Assembly: GCF_010587385.1 (NCBI RefSeq)
Contig: NZ_CP047476.1
Span: forward strand, 1,178,001-1,242,000
Length of the DNA: 64,000 bases
Origin: Vibrio astriarenae
GTDB taxonomy: Bacteria; Pseudomonadota; Gammaproteobacteria; Enterobacterales; Vibrionaceae
Reading direction: 5' to 3'
Below, piece after piece: positions 48,177-57,259 of the stretch. Under the pieces are notes generated by a model. The model did not search any database, was not told the DNA's origin, and was given only the letters and a program-made list of their open reading frames with translations. The stretch's first letter is position 1; each line of letters begins with the position of its first letter. The position numbers were made by a program, and so were the translations under genes.

Positions 48177-49604
48177 TTATTTTGAGACTTTGTACATCTC
48201 TGGCAGCTCGAAGTCACCTTGATAGACTTCTGGCTTCGGTTCGTACATACGTACCTGCAGCATGAAACCATCTTTAGGTGCAGGTAGCCAGTTAGCTAAA
48301 CGCTTTTCTTCTGCTGGCTTCTCACTTGAGATATAAACCGTCAGTGAACCATCTTCGTTGTAGATTGCATGCTCGCTCAAAGAGCCTACCTTAAAACGGT
48401 CAATCTCGTTTTCTACCATGAAGCGATCTTCTGCGTCATACATGGTCACTGTCCAGAAACCACCAAGATCTTCATTGATCGCCATGTCTGCTGGGAACGT
48501 CACTTCGTAGCTATGTTCACCCGTTAGCATTTCACCTTGATTATCAACGTAACGTTTCGGGTACATTGCACGTTCTGGAGAGTTAAGGCCGATAGAGTTC
48601 ATGTTTACTGCAGCGCGCAGAAGGTAATCGGTACCATAGCGGCCAGCATCATACTCCCAGTTCCAGCCATTAACTGGTACACCTGTGTGTATTGCCGCAT
48701 CACGTACGATAGCAAAGCCGTCGCCAAACGCCTTATTAAGTGCAGCTTTACGCACGTCACTCAAACCCTCAGTACCACCATTATTGATACCGATAAACGC
48801 GAATGAATCAACCAACTCTTTGTCTGATGCTAGTGGGTTTTCAGCTAACACTTTATCTAGCTTATCAAACCACGCTAGACCTTGTGGGAAGTTAACGGTT
48901 GGAGCACCTTCCGCTGTTAGAGGTTGTGGTTGCGGCTGAGTATTTGGGTAATCCTCAAGCATTGTCAGGCGGAACTGGCTCTGTAGTTCACGCGCAATGA
49001 CTTCATCATCAGAGTTCTTAACCCCTAGGCGACCAGCCATCCAAATATAACGAGTGTTTGAGTAGAACACTGGTAAACCTTCAGGCAGTTCACCCTCATA
49101 ACCTTTTTTCGCTAGGATAAAGTCGCCACCATCATTACCAACTGTCGCGTTACTTAGGTCCACAACTGATTCAGTATACATGTCGACAATTTGTGCCATC
49201 CAGTAGCGGTTGTCAGCGACTTCAGGGACTGTTAGAACGATCGGCTGATCTTCAAGGTCACCCCACATTTGTAGGTACAGTGTGTCGTTATTTGGTGTTG
49301 TGTAAGAGCGGTCACGGTAGTCCCAAAGGCGTGTAATTGGGCCTAGTTGGTTCAGAGGTGCTTGACCGTTATCTGTTGGAGCAGCGACGTTGGTTTGTAG
49401 ATCAAGAGCTACATCCATCATTACTGGAGCCCAGCCATAAACCGTCGCTTGCACACCTAATGCATAGGCGTAGTTGTATTCGATCTGTTCACGAGCAGTG
49501 TACTCTGGAGCTGGTGTTTTGGCAGCAGCGAGTGTAGGGAGAGCTGTAAGAGCGCTTCCCGCAATCATTGCCGTTACCGTTGCTTTTTTGATTAAGTTTT
49601 TCAT
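48177..49604 (-). CDS. Exported DUF1254/DUF1214 protein
   Basis: 475 residues with a signal peptide ending near TLAAAKTP. The N-terminal half is DUF1254 (around YGWAPVMMDVALDL to TPNNDTLYLQMWGDL) and the C-terminal half DUF1214 (DLGGFWTVTMYDAEDRF). The family is widespread, periplasmic and without an agreed biochemical role. The ATG at 49604 is chosen over a TTG three codons upstream. The LysR gene just upstream on the same strand is a plausible regulator, and a direct repeat lies in its promoter. Confidence 0.88.
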   Translation of the reverse strand: MKNLIKKATVTAMIAGSALTALPTLAAAKTPAPEYTAREQIEYNYAYALGVQATVYGWAPVMMDVALDLQTNVAAPTDNGQAPLNQLGPITRLWDYRDRSYTTPNNDTLYLQMWGDLEDQPIVLTVPEVADNRYWMAQIVDMYTESVVDLSNATVGNDGGDFILAKKGYEGELPEGLPVFYSNTRYIWMAGRLGVKNSDDEVIARELQSQFRLTMLEDYPNTQPQPQPLTAEGAPTVNFPQGLAWFDKLDKVLAENPLASDKELVDSFAFIGINNGGTEGLSDVRKAALNKAFGDGFAIVRDAAIHTGVPVNGWNWEYDAGRYGTDYLLRAAVNMNSIGLNSPERAMYPKRYVDNQGEMLTGEHSYEVTFPADMAINEDLGGFWTVTMYDAEDRFMVENEIDRFKVGSLSEHAIYNEDGSLTVYISSEKPAEEKRLANWLPAPKDGFMLQVRMYEPKPEVYQGDFELPEMYKVSK

Positions 49605-49626
49605 ATTTTCCAATTCTCATTCAGAC

Positions 49627-49661
49627 TTGAAACAGGATGGCGCTATTTGAAACCAGAATGT
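49627..49661. repeat. Direct repeat before the DUF1254 gene
   Basis: TTGAAACAGGATG and TTGAAACCAGAATG, starting at 49627 and 49647, a 20-base period (about two helical turns), suited to a protein binding one face of the DNA. Confidence 0.4.
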
Positions 49662-49705
49662 CAGTGGGAACAATCTCACCACCTTATTGGAAACATAAAT
49701 CAGAG

Positions 49706-50548
49706 TTATGCCTTATCAGACATCTCTGCTCTTATCAGCTCTCGAAGTCTCTTGTGGGCCTCATCATTTTCCATCCGCTTATGATAAATCATCTGTATAG
49801 GTACAGGGCTGCATGCAAAAGGCGTCTCATAAACATTTAGTCCAAGTCTCTTTGCCCACTTTTGTGCAATTGATTTAAAGACAACGCCAATCGAGTCTGA
49901 ATCACAGACATTCAACACCATCGATGCCTGATTGTAGACCTCAACCCTTTCTTGCCTCGGTTTTAGCGGTTCTAAAGCGAATAGATCAAGAAATCGTCGA
50001 CCCTCTCTCGTTGCCCTGTAGACGATGTGGTTCTCTGCAAAAAATGCATCACTGGTTAGAAAATCAGCAGATATTCTAGGGTGCCCCTCACGCGCAATAA
50101 CAACAATTTCCTCTTTCCTGAGGGGTACGATCGCAAACGCACTATCTTTCCTTGTAGTTGTATCGAGCGCTAAATCAATTTGCTGGGAACGCAATTGTTC
50201 AAAAATAACATGCTGCTCAAAAGGGGGCGTTTTATAGATGATGTCATCTCTTTGGGGGGCAAGATGACTCACACCCTCGACACAACAAACAGTGTGCTTT
50301 CTATTTCCGTTGAGTGCACTATCGATGATTTGAATGCCTTGCTGCATCTTTTCAGCAAGCTCAACAGCTTTAGCCGTTGGCGCAATGCCCCTCCCCTCTT
50401 TCACAAACAGAGTTACCCCTAACTCAGACTCTAATCGACGTATCGACATACTAACCGCTGGCTGTGAAATATTGAGTAAATCTGCTGCTCGAGTAAAAGA
50501 GTTTTGCTGATATACAGTCACAAAAGTACGAACCAAATTCATATCCAT
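49706..50548 (-). CDS. LysR-family transcriptional regulator
   Basis: 280 residues. Helix-turn-helix at about 1-60 (NLVRTFVTVYQQNSFTRAADLL, SQPAVSMSIRRLESELG) and a short effector domain. Upstream of the DUF1254 gene on the same strand with a 100-base gap. Regulated genes unknown. Confidence 0.88.
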   Translation of the reverse strand: MDMNLVRTFVTVYQQNSFTRAADLLNISQPAVSMSIRRLESELGVTLFVKEGRGIAPTAKAVELAEKMQQGIQIIDSALNGNRKHTVCCVEGVSHLAPQRDDIIYKTPPFEQHVIFEQLRSQQIDLALDTTTRKDSAFAIVPLRKEEIVVIAREGHPRISADFLTSDAFFAENHIVYRATREGRRFLDLFALEPLKPRQERVEVYNQASMVLNVCDSDSIGVVFKSIAQKWAKRLGLNVYETPFACSPVPIQMIYHKRMENDEAHKRLRELIRAEMSDKA

Positions 50549-50639
50549 TTTGCCCCCTCATGCTTCTTATTCGTTATCATTTAAACATAACACCTGTGTC
50601 ATCAATTTATTGCTATTCGTTTCATAAGTGCCGACAAAA

Positions 50640-50678
50640 GCAAAAAAAAGCGCACACCATCATGGCATGCGCTTCGTC
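50640..50678 (-). terminator. Terminator of the outer-membrane protein gene at 50769
   Basis: AAGCGCA-CCAT / ATGG-TGCGCTT stem with a T8 tail on the minus strand. Confidence 0.85.
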
Positions 50679-50768
50679 CAAAAAAACTCAATAACTTGTA
50701 TGCTGTGGAGAGACAATACGCATAGGTTGAGAAACAGGACTATCGGACTCAGTTAAAACTTTCGGAGA

Positions 50769-51443
50769 TTAAAACTGATAGGTAAAGGAACCACCAACCT
50801 TGTTGACGCTTCCAAAATCATCATTCGAGTGATAAGCAAAACTATTAATCGACGCATTATCATTAAATTTATAACTCACCCCGGCACCAAACCAGTGACT
50901 TGAGTAACTATTTGAACCCGTACTCGCTCCCGCAAAAGACATAATGCTCCAACTGCTATTCTCAATTGGTCGGACACCAAACATACCTAGGTAAGCACCA
51001 TGACTAGATGTACGCATCAGTACGTAGTCTTCGTCGATATCATCGGATTCAGTGGCTTGCTTACCATCATTGTATGTATAGCCGGCCATCGGAAACAGTA
51101 ACCAACCCGCGGGTTCGATATTGAAATAGGTAAGCGGAACATAGGTTCCAATACTGTAGTTATTTTTATAACTACCATGGTCATAATCTGTCTTACTAAA
51201 GTTGAAGTTGACAATACCGATGTCGAACAACCATGAACCACCGACACGCCATTCGGAATCATCATTGATCCTTGCTGAAAGCATACGCGCGTCATCAAGA
51301 CCCAATGAGCCAAACAGCGTGAGCGTATCGCTAACGCCAAAGCCCACTTTAGTAACAATTCTGGTCGGGTCCTCATGGTGCTTTTCTTCGGAATGTACCC
51401 AAGGAGAAAGTATAAGCAACGTCGCTAATATCAACCGATTCAT
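50769..51443 (-). CDS. Outer-membrane beta-barrel protein of unknown function
   Basis: 224 residues with a signal peptide ending near WVHSEEKH and alternating-strand composition throughout, ending in GGSFTYQF with C-terminal phenylalanine, the usual signal for outer-membrane insertion. About 8-10 strands are likely. Divergent from the outer-membrane gene at 51664; both promoters carry the GCAC-N5-GTGC palindrome. Ligand unknown. Confidence 0.75.
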   Translation of the reverse strand: MNRLILATLLILSPWVHSEEKHHEDPTRIVTKVGFGVSDTLTLFGSLGLDDARMLSARINDDSEWRVGGSWLFDIGIVNFNFSKTDYDHGSYKNNYSIGTYVPLTYFNIEPAGWLLFPMAGYTYNDGKQATESDDIDEDYVLMRTSSHGAYLGMFGVRPIENSSWSIMSFAGASTGSNSYSSHWFGAGVSYKFNDNASINSFAYHSNDDFGSVNKVGGSFTYQF

Positions 51444-51500
51444 ATATCAAAACCACTGAAATAATCTAGAGCGCAAAAAATACATCACGGTTCATTTTGT

Positions 51501-51519
51501 TTTGCACAGACAGTGCAAA
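51501..51519. promoter_or_regulatory. Palindromic operator, site 1 (before 50769-51443)
   Basis: TTTGCAC-AGACA-GTGCAAA, seven-base perfect arms, 58-76 bases upstream of the start codon on the minus strand. Confidence 0.6.
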
Positions 51520-51580
51520 GGAAAGGAAAACAACTCAAAACTAAATTTTAATTACTGGAATGCATATTGAAGATTTAATT

Positions 51581-51599
51581 TTCGCACTCGTCGTGCAAT
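51581..51599. promoter_or_regulatory. Palindromic operator, site 2 (before 51664)
   Basis: TTCGCAC-TCGTC-GTGCAAT, same core GCAC-N5-GTGC, 65-83 bases upstream of the start and about 24 bases before a possible -10 (TATGCT). Confidence 0.55.
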
Positions 51600-51663
51600 T
51601 TTAGCTTTTTCCTTATGCTAACTTTCGCCCCATCCTATATTTACGATATTAATAAGGCGAAAT

Positions 51664-52437
51664 ATGAAAAAGCTAATCGCTTCTACAACCCTATTATCCC
51701 TAGTTGCGTTTAATGCCTCTGCTTTAGAGCAATCAGAAGAAGTACAAGACATGTCGGACCCATTGGCTGTTTATACTCAATTGGGGGCTGGTTACACTGA
51801 CCGTGGTATGAACATCAAAGTTGGCCAAACATTTGATACCGGTAAAGAAACAACCATGGGTATGAATGTCCTTGAACTGAAGGGCGTATTTGGCGAAAGC
51901 ATCGGTTGGCGTGACCACGCGAACGACAGTGTGGATAGCATTCGTTTCCGTCGTTTTGGCGTTGACCTCACTAATGGTCGTGGTAATCAACTTGACCTAA
52001 GTTATGACTTCAACTCAGAGTCTGGTAGCGCTTCTTACAGTTTGATTCAAGCTCTGCCGGCACTCGGCCCACTTCAGTTATACCCTCTCGCTGGTGCTGG
52101 CGTGGCGTTCGGCAATGACGTTTACCCAAACACCGATGATTACGTTAGTGGTTACTCTGTTCCAGGCACTTTTGCCCTTGTGGGTACTTACGGTAAGCTA
52201 GATATTACAGATAGAATTTGGCTAAACTACAACCCAATGTGGATGACGAGCCTATCTGGTTCAGAGACATACAAGAATAACGCGTTCGGCCAAGGTTCGT
52301 CTTCAATCTTAGCTCACGAATTCGCAGCCTCTTACCAATTTACCCCTCGCTTTAACGTACGCTACTTCGCAAACTGGACAGAAAACACTGAATTCAATGA
52401 TGGTGAACACCGTATTGAATTTAATTACCAACTGTAG
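51664..52437 (+). CDS. Outer-membrane beta-barrel protein of unknown function
   Basis: 257 residues with a signal peptide (LLSLVAFNASA, cleavage near SALEQ) and amphipathic-strand pattern. The last residues are HRIEFNYQL, so the usual terminal aromatic is leucine. Long acidic loops. Probably a 10-12-strand barrel; function not recognised. Terminated by a very strong hairpin. Confidence 0.75.
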   Translation: MKKLIASTTLLSLVAFNASALEQSEEVQDMSDPLAVYTQLGAGYTDRGMNIKVGQTFDTGKETTMGMNVLELKGVFGESIGWRDHANDSVDSIRFRRFGVDLTNGRGNQLDLSYDFNSESGSASYSLIQALPALGPLQLYPLAGAGVAFGNDVYPNTDDYVSGYSVPGTFALVGTYGKLDITDRIWLNYNPMWMTSLSGSETYKNNAFGQGSSSILAHEFAASYQFTPRFNVRYFANWTENTEFNDGEHRIEFNYQL

Positions 52438-52446
52438 TCAAACCAT

Positions 52447-52490
52447 AATTAAGAGAAGCTAACTCTATGCTTCTCTTAATTAATTTTAAT
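52447..52490 (+). terminator. Strong terminator after the outer-membrane gene at 51664
   Basis: Perfect 13-base stem AATTAAGAGAAGC / GCTTCTCTTAATT with a nine-base loop, then a T-rich tract. Confidence 0.85.
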
Positions 52491-52501
52491 TTAGTTAAAA
52501 T

Positions 52502-52520
52502 TCTGCACCCAGTGTGCAAC
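52502..52520. promoter_or_regulatory. Palindromic operator, site 3 (before the FadL-like gene)
   Basis: TCTGCAC-CCAGT-GTGCAAC, core GCAC-N5-GTGC, 56-74 bases upstream of the start and 26 bases from centre to a possible -10 (TATAAA at 52537). Confidence 0.55.
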
Positions 52521-52575
52521 ACTTTTCTCCCACTTCTATAAAGTTGCTTGATTTTAACCTAACAATATACAAATC

Positions 52576-53751
52576 ATGAAAAAGAACACCTTATTTCTTG
52601 CAATCTCTGCTCTCCTCTCTACAAACACTTTTGCCGGTGGCATCATACTTCACGAAGTCGCAACCTTTGATAGCGTATCATCTGCTGGGGTCGGTAATAC
52701 AACAAATCGAAAAGATGCAAGCGCTGTAATAACAAACCCGGCTGGCTTAACCAGTATAGAAGATTCTAGTTGGTCATTTGGTTTGCAAGTCGTTGATGCA
52801 AAAACCATCCATCAAGGTCACGCTAACTTAGTTGGCGAGCTAAATTCTAAAGGTACGACGACAGCCCTTGCTCCAAGCCTCGCATATGCCAAACGTGTAC
52901 ACGACGACCTTGTCATCGGCATCTCGCTCCACGCAGACGGTGGCCTAGGCATGGAATATGACAACGGTCCATCTGGCTACGGCTTCATCGACAGCCAATC
53001 TCAAGAATTCGTCAACATCAATCTCGCTGCTGGATATGCATTGAATGACCAATGGTCTATTGGCGGTGCCTTTGTTATCCAGCATATGATGACAACCATA
53101 GATATTGACCGTTCACTGATTGGCGGTGCAAAGCTTAAAGCTGAAGGTGAAGATGGAAATACTGAAGTTAGCTTTATGCTATCAACTATGTACGACATCA
53201 ACGAACGCACGTTTATCTCTGCCAACTACAAGCATCGTGTCGATCACTCAAATACTTTCCTAGATTTAGATGCGTCTATTGGTAATTCGAGTGCACGCCT
53301 ACGCGAGGACATTAGTGTCTACTGGCCAAGTCAGTTTAGCTTTGGTATTCAACACAAAATTGATGATGCAATGACATTAAAAGGAATGTTGGGTGCAGAG
53401 TTTTGGTCAGACTTTAGTGAAGGCTACAAGATGGAAGATGTCTACACTATTGGTACAGCACTCGCCTATCAAGCTAATGCCTGGACATACCAAGCTGGCG
53501 TACGCTTTGACTCGAAGATGATGAAAGCTGAGAACATGCAACCTGAACTTGCTGTTGGCCAAAACTGGTCTCTAGGTCTTGGGGCAGAAATGACGCGCTC
53601 AAACGGCCACCGTATCGGCCTTGCATATCAGTACCGTGATATGGGCACAGCTGACGTTGCTTATGATAATGGCGTTCCTGTTCTACCAAATTTCTCCGGC
53701 TCGATTAAAGAAAACCGACTTCACATTCTTAGCTTAAGCTACGCTTACTAA
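52576..53751 (+). CDS. FadL/OmpP1/TodX-family outer-membrane transporter
   Basis: 391 residues, a 14-strand barrel with N-terminal hatch that admits long-chain fatty acids or other hydrophobic compounds. Signal peptide ends near NTFAGG; the mature start GGIILHEVATFDSVSSAGVG and the following NPAGLTSI motif are family hallmarks, as is the C-terminal SLSYAY. It shares its promoter palindrome with the two barrels upstream and precedes a Crp/Fnr-type regulator. Confidence 0.9.
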   Translation: MKKNTLFLAISALLSTNTFAGGIILHEVATFDSVSSAGVGNTTNRKDASAVITNPAGLTSIEDSSWSFGLQVVDAKTIHQGHANLVGELNSKGTTTALAPSLAYAKRVHDDLVIGISLHADGGLGMEYDNGPSGYGFIDSQSQEFVNINLAAGYALNDQWSIGGAFVIQHMMTTIDIDRSLIGGAKLKAEGEDGNTEVSFMLSTMYDINERTFISANYKHRVDHSNTFLDLDASIGNSSARLREDISVYWPSQFSFGIQHKIDDAMTLKGMLGAEFWSDFSEGYKMEDVYTIGTALAYQANAWTYQAGVRFDSKMMKAENMQPELAVGQNWSLGLGAEMTRSNGHRIGLAYQYRDMGTADVAYDNGVPVLPNFSGSIKENRLHILSLSYAY

Positions 53752-53758
53752 CAATGCT

Positions 53759-53796
53759 ACAAAAGCCCGGCAGCTCTATGTTTCTGGGCTTTTATA
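53759..53796 (+). terminator. Terminator of the FadL-like gene
   Basis: AAAAGCCC / GGGCTTTT stem with a long loop. Confidence 0.75.
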
Positions 53797-53847
53797 AACA
53801 AGGCTTATACCACAAATAAACCAAACCTCTATCTCAAACCTATCGCT

Positions 53848-54534
53848 GTGGATAGTATCCAACTCCTCGGACAACTACATGAACAGTGCGTAATGACTAT
53901 CCAGCAAACTTTATCTATGAAGCTTGGGATAGACAATGAACTGGCCCAATTGATTCTGCAACATGGCAGAGTCAGCGTAATTAAAAAGGGAAGTTTTCTT
54001 TACTATCAGGATGATACGGCTGATTACATTGCTCTACCCATCGACGGTGTACTCGGTTTTCACTCAACCAGTGAAGACGGAGCGGGAGTCTATTATAACC
54101 TCATCACTCCAGGCACCATTATCAATGACACTCAGCTCATGCTTGGTGGCGAAATGGCCACAGAGATCAGAGCAGCAAGTGACTGCCGAGTTCTTTTGAT
54201 GTCTTTCAAGTCTGCGCGCGCATTGCTGCAACAGAGTGTTAGCTTCTCTCAGGTGATTAGCCATTCTCTCGCAAAGAAACAACGTTTATTTAATGAGTTG
54301 TTCTTACTTCGCATGGAGAGATCGGCCCCAATGAAGATCCTTCGTGTGATCAAACTGATTAGTGGCATTGTCGACAACGGCTATGTTCCTTTGAATATTC
54401 AATCCCTGGCATCGCTACTTGGCATATCGCGCAACACCGTTGGCAAAGAGCTAAAAAGCTTTATCCAACAAGGTGTCATCGCCAAAAGCTCAGAGGGGTA
54501 TTTTCTCCCCGACACTATACAAAGAGTCGCCTAA
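53848..54534 (+). CDS. Crp/Fnr-family transcriptional regulator
   Basis: Up to 228 residues. A cupin-like effector domain (about 40-150) lacks both the cAMP-site motif of CRP and the cysteines of FNR, so the signal is unknown. The DNA-binding end reads SLASLLGISRNTVGKELKSF, CRP-like but with Asn and Lys where CRP has Glu181 and Arg185, pointing to a different half-site. The start is uncertain: GTG at 53848 or ATG at 53893, neither with a strong ribosome site. It may be the regulator of the GCAC-N5-GTGC promoters next door. Confidence 0.85.
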   Translation: MDSIQLLGQLHEQCVMTIQQTLSMKLGIDNELAQLILQHGRVSVIKKGSFLYYQDDTADYIALPIDGVLGFHSTSEDGAGVYYNLITPGTIINDTQLMLGGEMATEIRAASDCRVLLMSFKSARALLQQSVSFSQVISHSLAKKQRLFNELFLLRMERSAPMKILRVIKLISGIVDNGYVPLNIQSLASLLGISRNTVGKELKSFIQQGVIAKSSEGYFLPDTIQRVA

Positions 54535-54544
54535 TTTTATACAC

Positions 54545-54586
54545 CACGCCTCGTCTAATTATACGAATACTAATGTGCGAGGTGTG
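54545..54586. repeat. Long inverted repeat before the YibI/YibH-like pair
   Basis: CACGCCTCG (54545-54553) and CGAGGTGTG (54578-54586) pair with one mismatch, enclosing an AT-rich quasi-palindrome. No T run, so it looks like an operator rather than a terminator. Confidence 0.35.
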
Positions 54587-54657
54587 CCACTAACGTGAAT
54601 AACAAGCTACGACAACGTGGCAAATATCAGATGAAATTTACTAATTGAGGTACACAC

Positions 54658-54969
54658 ATGAAAATTCATCCTACTGATTTGGTCTATGACCAACTCCCCT
54701 CCATTTATAAGCTACTAGAATCGACTGGTTTCATGTGGTTTGTAGTGGTAATCACTATTGCAATCGCAGTCTGGGTTCTCAACAAACTTTGGTATATCCA
54801 CTCTATTCCTAAACACTTGGCCAAAGAGAAAGGACTAGCACAAGCCAAACTGATTTTTTGGCTATGTATTTTAGGTTTATTTTACAAACCCCTTTGGGTA
54901 CTCGCTGTATTAGCGATTGTCACCGATTGGGACAAAGTTCAACAATGGTTTAAAGGAGCAGTATCATGA
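54658..54969 (+). CDS. DUF3302 membrane protein (YibI-like)
   Basis: 103 residues with two or three membrane helices (FMWFVVVITIAIAVWVLNKLWY and IFWLCILGLFYKPLWVLAVLAIV). Fits the DUF3302 family, always found with an HlyD-type partner, as in E. coli yibI-yibH. Overlaps the next gene by four bases (ATGA). Confidence 0.85.
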   Translation: MKIHPTDLVYDQLPSIYKLLESTGFMWFVVVITIAIAVWVLNKLWYIHSIPKHLAKEKGLAQAKLIFWLCILGLFYKPLWVLAVLAIVTDWDKVQQWFKGAVS

Positions 54970-55997
54970 AAGAAGTCATGCTGCCGTATATCTTAATTGT
55001 TTGGTTACTCTTTAAATTCAACGTATTGAAGAAAACCGCAAAAAACTACTTCATTACAACCGTTATAGGCCTATTACTTTTGCTGGCTCTATTCTTTGGC
55101 CATCGCTTCTTTTCGCCTGTTGATATGACTAATTCGACAACGATCAAGGCGCCTCATGCGGTACTCTCTCCTGCTCTTGGTCAACACATTGATACCGTGT
55201 TTGTGGAACATAATGCAGAGGTTGAGAAAGGAGAAGTACTCTATACACTGCGTGACGATAAAGTTGCTGCTGCAATGTCAGAAGTCGAATCAGCACTCAA
55301 CGAAATCGACACGACAATCGAAGCTCAGAAAGTCAAACTTGCCCAAGCATTCCGTCACTTAAAACGTAACGAAAGCATGGATCAGCATGTCAGCGTAAAG
55401 GAGCTGGAAGAAGCACAGGACACGGTAGAGTTGTTAGAAGCCGAGATGCGAGTGCTCATTGCTAAACGCGATGGTTTGATAGCTCGAAATGCGAGTTTAG
55501 AATTCGATCTATCTCGCTTAACCGTCACCGCTCCGTTTGACGGTATGATCACGCACGTTTACATTGCTGATGGCTCTCGTGTTGGTTCCTTGCACCTTTG
55601 GGATACCTCTAAGAAGTTTGTAGAAATGCGCATACCGGATCAAACCTTTGATAACATCCAGCCTGGTCAGTTTAGCGAGTTTTATGTCGATGCATACCCG
55701 GGGCAAATCTTCCGCTCTCGCGTTCACAGCATCGTAAAAGCGACTGGCGAAGCGCAAGGTGGTTTACTTCCTCGTGAACAAGCTGTCTCTAGCCACATTC
55801 AACGAGGCGCAGCACCAATAGGAAGAACGGTTATTTTAGAAATGGATAAAAAGACCATGGAAATGATGCCTATTGGCGCAACAGGCTCTGCCTGGATCAG
55901 TGCCGAGAAACCGCACTCACTACTGGGCTTTATCGATATCATTGGCGGTGCGACTTTGCGCTTAACAGCGGCGAAGTCTTATTTGAAAGCACTATAA
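54966..55997 (+). CDS. HlyD-family membrane-fusion protein (YibH-like)
   Basis: 343 residues: N-terminal membrane anchor (about 25-50), split biotinyl-lipoyl domain, coiled-coil hairpin (about 95-175) and beta-barrel domain. Such adaptors join inner-membrane exporters to an outer-membrane channel; here no exporter ATPase or RND pump is adjacent, and DUF3302 takes that place. Translationally coupled to the gene before it. Confidence 0.9.
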   Translation: MKEVMLPYILIVWLLFKFNVLKKTAKNYFITTVIGLLLLLALFFGHRFFSPVDMTNSTTIKAPHAVLSPALGQHIDTVFVEHNAEVEKGEVLYTLRDDKVAAAMSEVESALNEIDTTIEAQKVKLAQAFRHLKRNESMDQHVSVKELEEAQDTVELLEAEMRVLIAKRDGLIARNASLEFDLSRLTVTAPFDGMITHVYIADGSRVGSLHLWDTSKKFVEMRIPDQTFDNIQPGQFSEFYVDAYPGQIFRSRVHSIVKATGEAQGGLLPREQAVSSHIQRGAAPIGRTVILEMDKKTMEMMPIGATGSAWISAEKPHSLLGFIDIIGGATLRLTAAKSYLKAL

Positions 55998-56003
55998 GAC
56001 CAA

Positions 56004-56045
56004 ACAAAAACCCCTCATTCAGATTACTGAATGAGGGGTTTTTAG
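56004..56045. terminator. Bidirectional terminator between the HlyD gene and guaC
   Basis: Perfect 17-base stem AAAAACCCCTCATTCAG / CTGAATGAGGGGTTTTT with a four-base loop. Confidence 0.92.
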
Positions 56046-56088
56046 TATTCGTATTTCAAGTTCAAGCTATCTCAAACTGTATAGCAAC

Positions 56089-57132
56089 TTACTCTTTACC
56101 AAATACGTTGTTCTCTTGCTCTTGCACACGGATAAACGTCGTGCGCTTAGTGAGTTCTTTAAGCTTTGCAGCACCAACATAAGTACATGTTGAACGAACA
56201 CCACCAAGGATGTCTGAAATCGTGTTATGAACGCTGCCACGGTATGGTAGGAGTACTGTCTTACCTTCCGCAGCGCGGTACTGTGCAACACCACCAGAGT
56301 GCTTATCCATCGCCGATTGAGAAGACATACCGTAGAACTTCATGAACATTTTACCGTCTTGCTCAATCACTTCACCGCCTGACTCTTCGTGACCTGCAAG
56401 CATACCGCCTAGCATCACGAAATCAGCACCGCCACCAAACGCTTTTGCCACGTCGCCAGCACATGCACAACCACCGTCACCAATGATCATACCGCCTAGG
56501 CCGTGAGCGGCATCTGCACACTCGATGATGGCAGAAAGCTGTGGGTAGCCAACACCCGTTTTCACGCGAGTTGTACACACAGAGCCTGGGCCGATACCTA
56601 CTTTAACGATGTCTGCACCCGCTAGGATTAGCTCTTCACACATATCGCCTGTCACAACGTTACCCGCTGAGATGGTTTTGTTTGGGAACTCTGAACGTAC
56701 TTTTTGTACGAACTCAACGAGATGCTCTGAGTAGCCATTAGCGATATCGATACAGATAAACTCTAAGTCTTCACTCAGCGCTAAGATGTCTTTCGTTTTC
56801 TCGAAATCACGCTCTGAAGTACCAGTAGAAACGAATACCTTGTTAAGCGTCTCTTTGCTCGCACCCTTCACAAACTCTGCCCACTGTTCAACAGTGTAGT
56901 GTTTGTGCATTGCTGTCATCACGCCGTGCTCTGCTAGCGCTGTCGCCATTTCAAAACTACCAACAGAATCCATGTTAGCTGCAATTACAGGTACACCAGA
57001 CCATTGACGACCACTGTGCTTGAATGTAAACTCGCGGGTTAAATTTACTTGAGAGCGACTTTTAAGCGTTGAACGCTTTGGGCGAAATAGGACGTCTTTA
57101 AAACCGAGCTTAAGTTCTTGTTCGATACGCAT
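56089..57132 (-). CDS. guaC: GMP reductase
   Basis: 347 residues. Converts GMP to IMP with NADPH, part of purine salvage. IMPDH-like barrel without CBS insert; catalytic Cys in [15 protein letters not shown] (about 186). The gene has a long leader with two hairpins of identical loop (listed separately). Confidence 0.97.
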   Translation of the reverse strand: MRIEQELKLGFKDVLFRPKRSTLKSRSQVNLTREFTFKHSGRQWSGVPVIAANMDSVGSFEMATALAEHGVMTAMHKHYTVEQWAEFVKGASKETLNKVFVSTGTSERDFEKTKDILALSEDLEFICIDIANGYSEHLVEFVQKVRSEFPNKTISAGNVVTGDMCEELILAGADIVKVGIGPGSVCTTRVKTGVGYPQLSAIIECADAAHGLGGMIIGDGGCACAGDVAKAFGGGADFVMLGGMLAGHEESGGEVIEQDGKMFMKFYGMSSQSAMDKHSGGVAQYRAAEGKTVLLPYRGSVHNTISDILGGVRSTCTYVGAAKLKELTKRTTFIRVQEQENNVFGKE

Positions 57133-57254
57133 TGTGTTTTCCTTGATTCATCTACTGATGTGTCTTTCAGAGTGCGTAGTAAATTCGTTGGCAGACGAGT
57201 TCACTGTTCTTCGGACACAAAAAAACCGGAGCGTTGGCAGACGCTCCGGTTTTC
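57133..57254 (-). promoter_or_regulatory. guaC leader with twin hairpins
   Basis: The 12-mer CGTCTGCCAACG (minus strand) occurs twice, at 57243-57232 and 57197-57186, 46 bases apart. Each copy forms a hairpin with the six-base loop CTGCCA. The first is extended to ACCGGAGCGT / ACGCTCCGGT and followed by T7, so it also has the form of a terminator. Confidence 0.5.
57219..57254 (-). terminator. Terminator-like hairpin at the start of the guaC transcript
   Basis: AAAACCGGAGCGT / ACGCTCCGGTTTT followed by T on the minus strand. It could end the upstream nnrDE operon or attenuate guaC itself. Confidence 0.7.
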
Positions 57255-57259
57255 AGCAT

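Noticed and set aside
53001..53225. Opposite-strand frames within the FadL-like and other outer-membrane genes
   Set aside because: They are antisense shadows of well-supported genes with no independent start signals.
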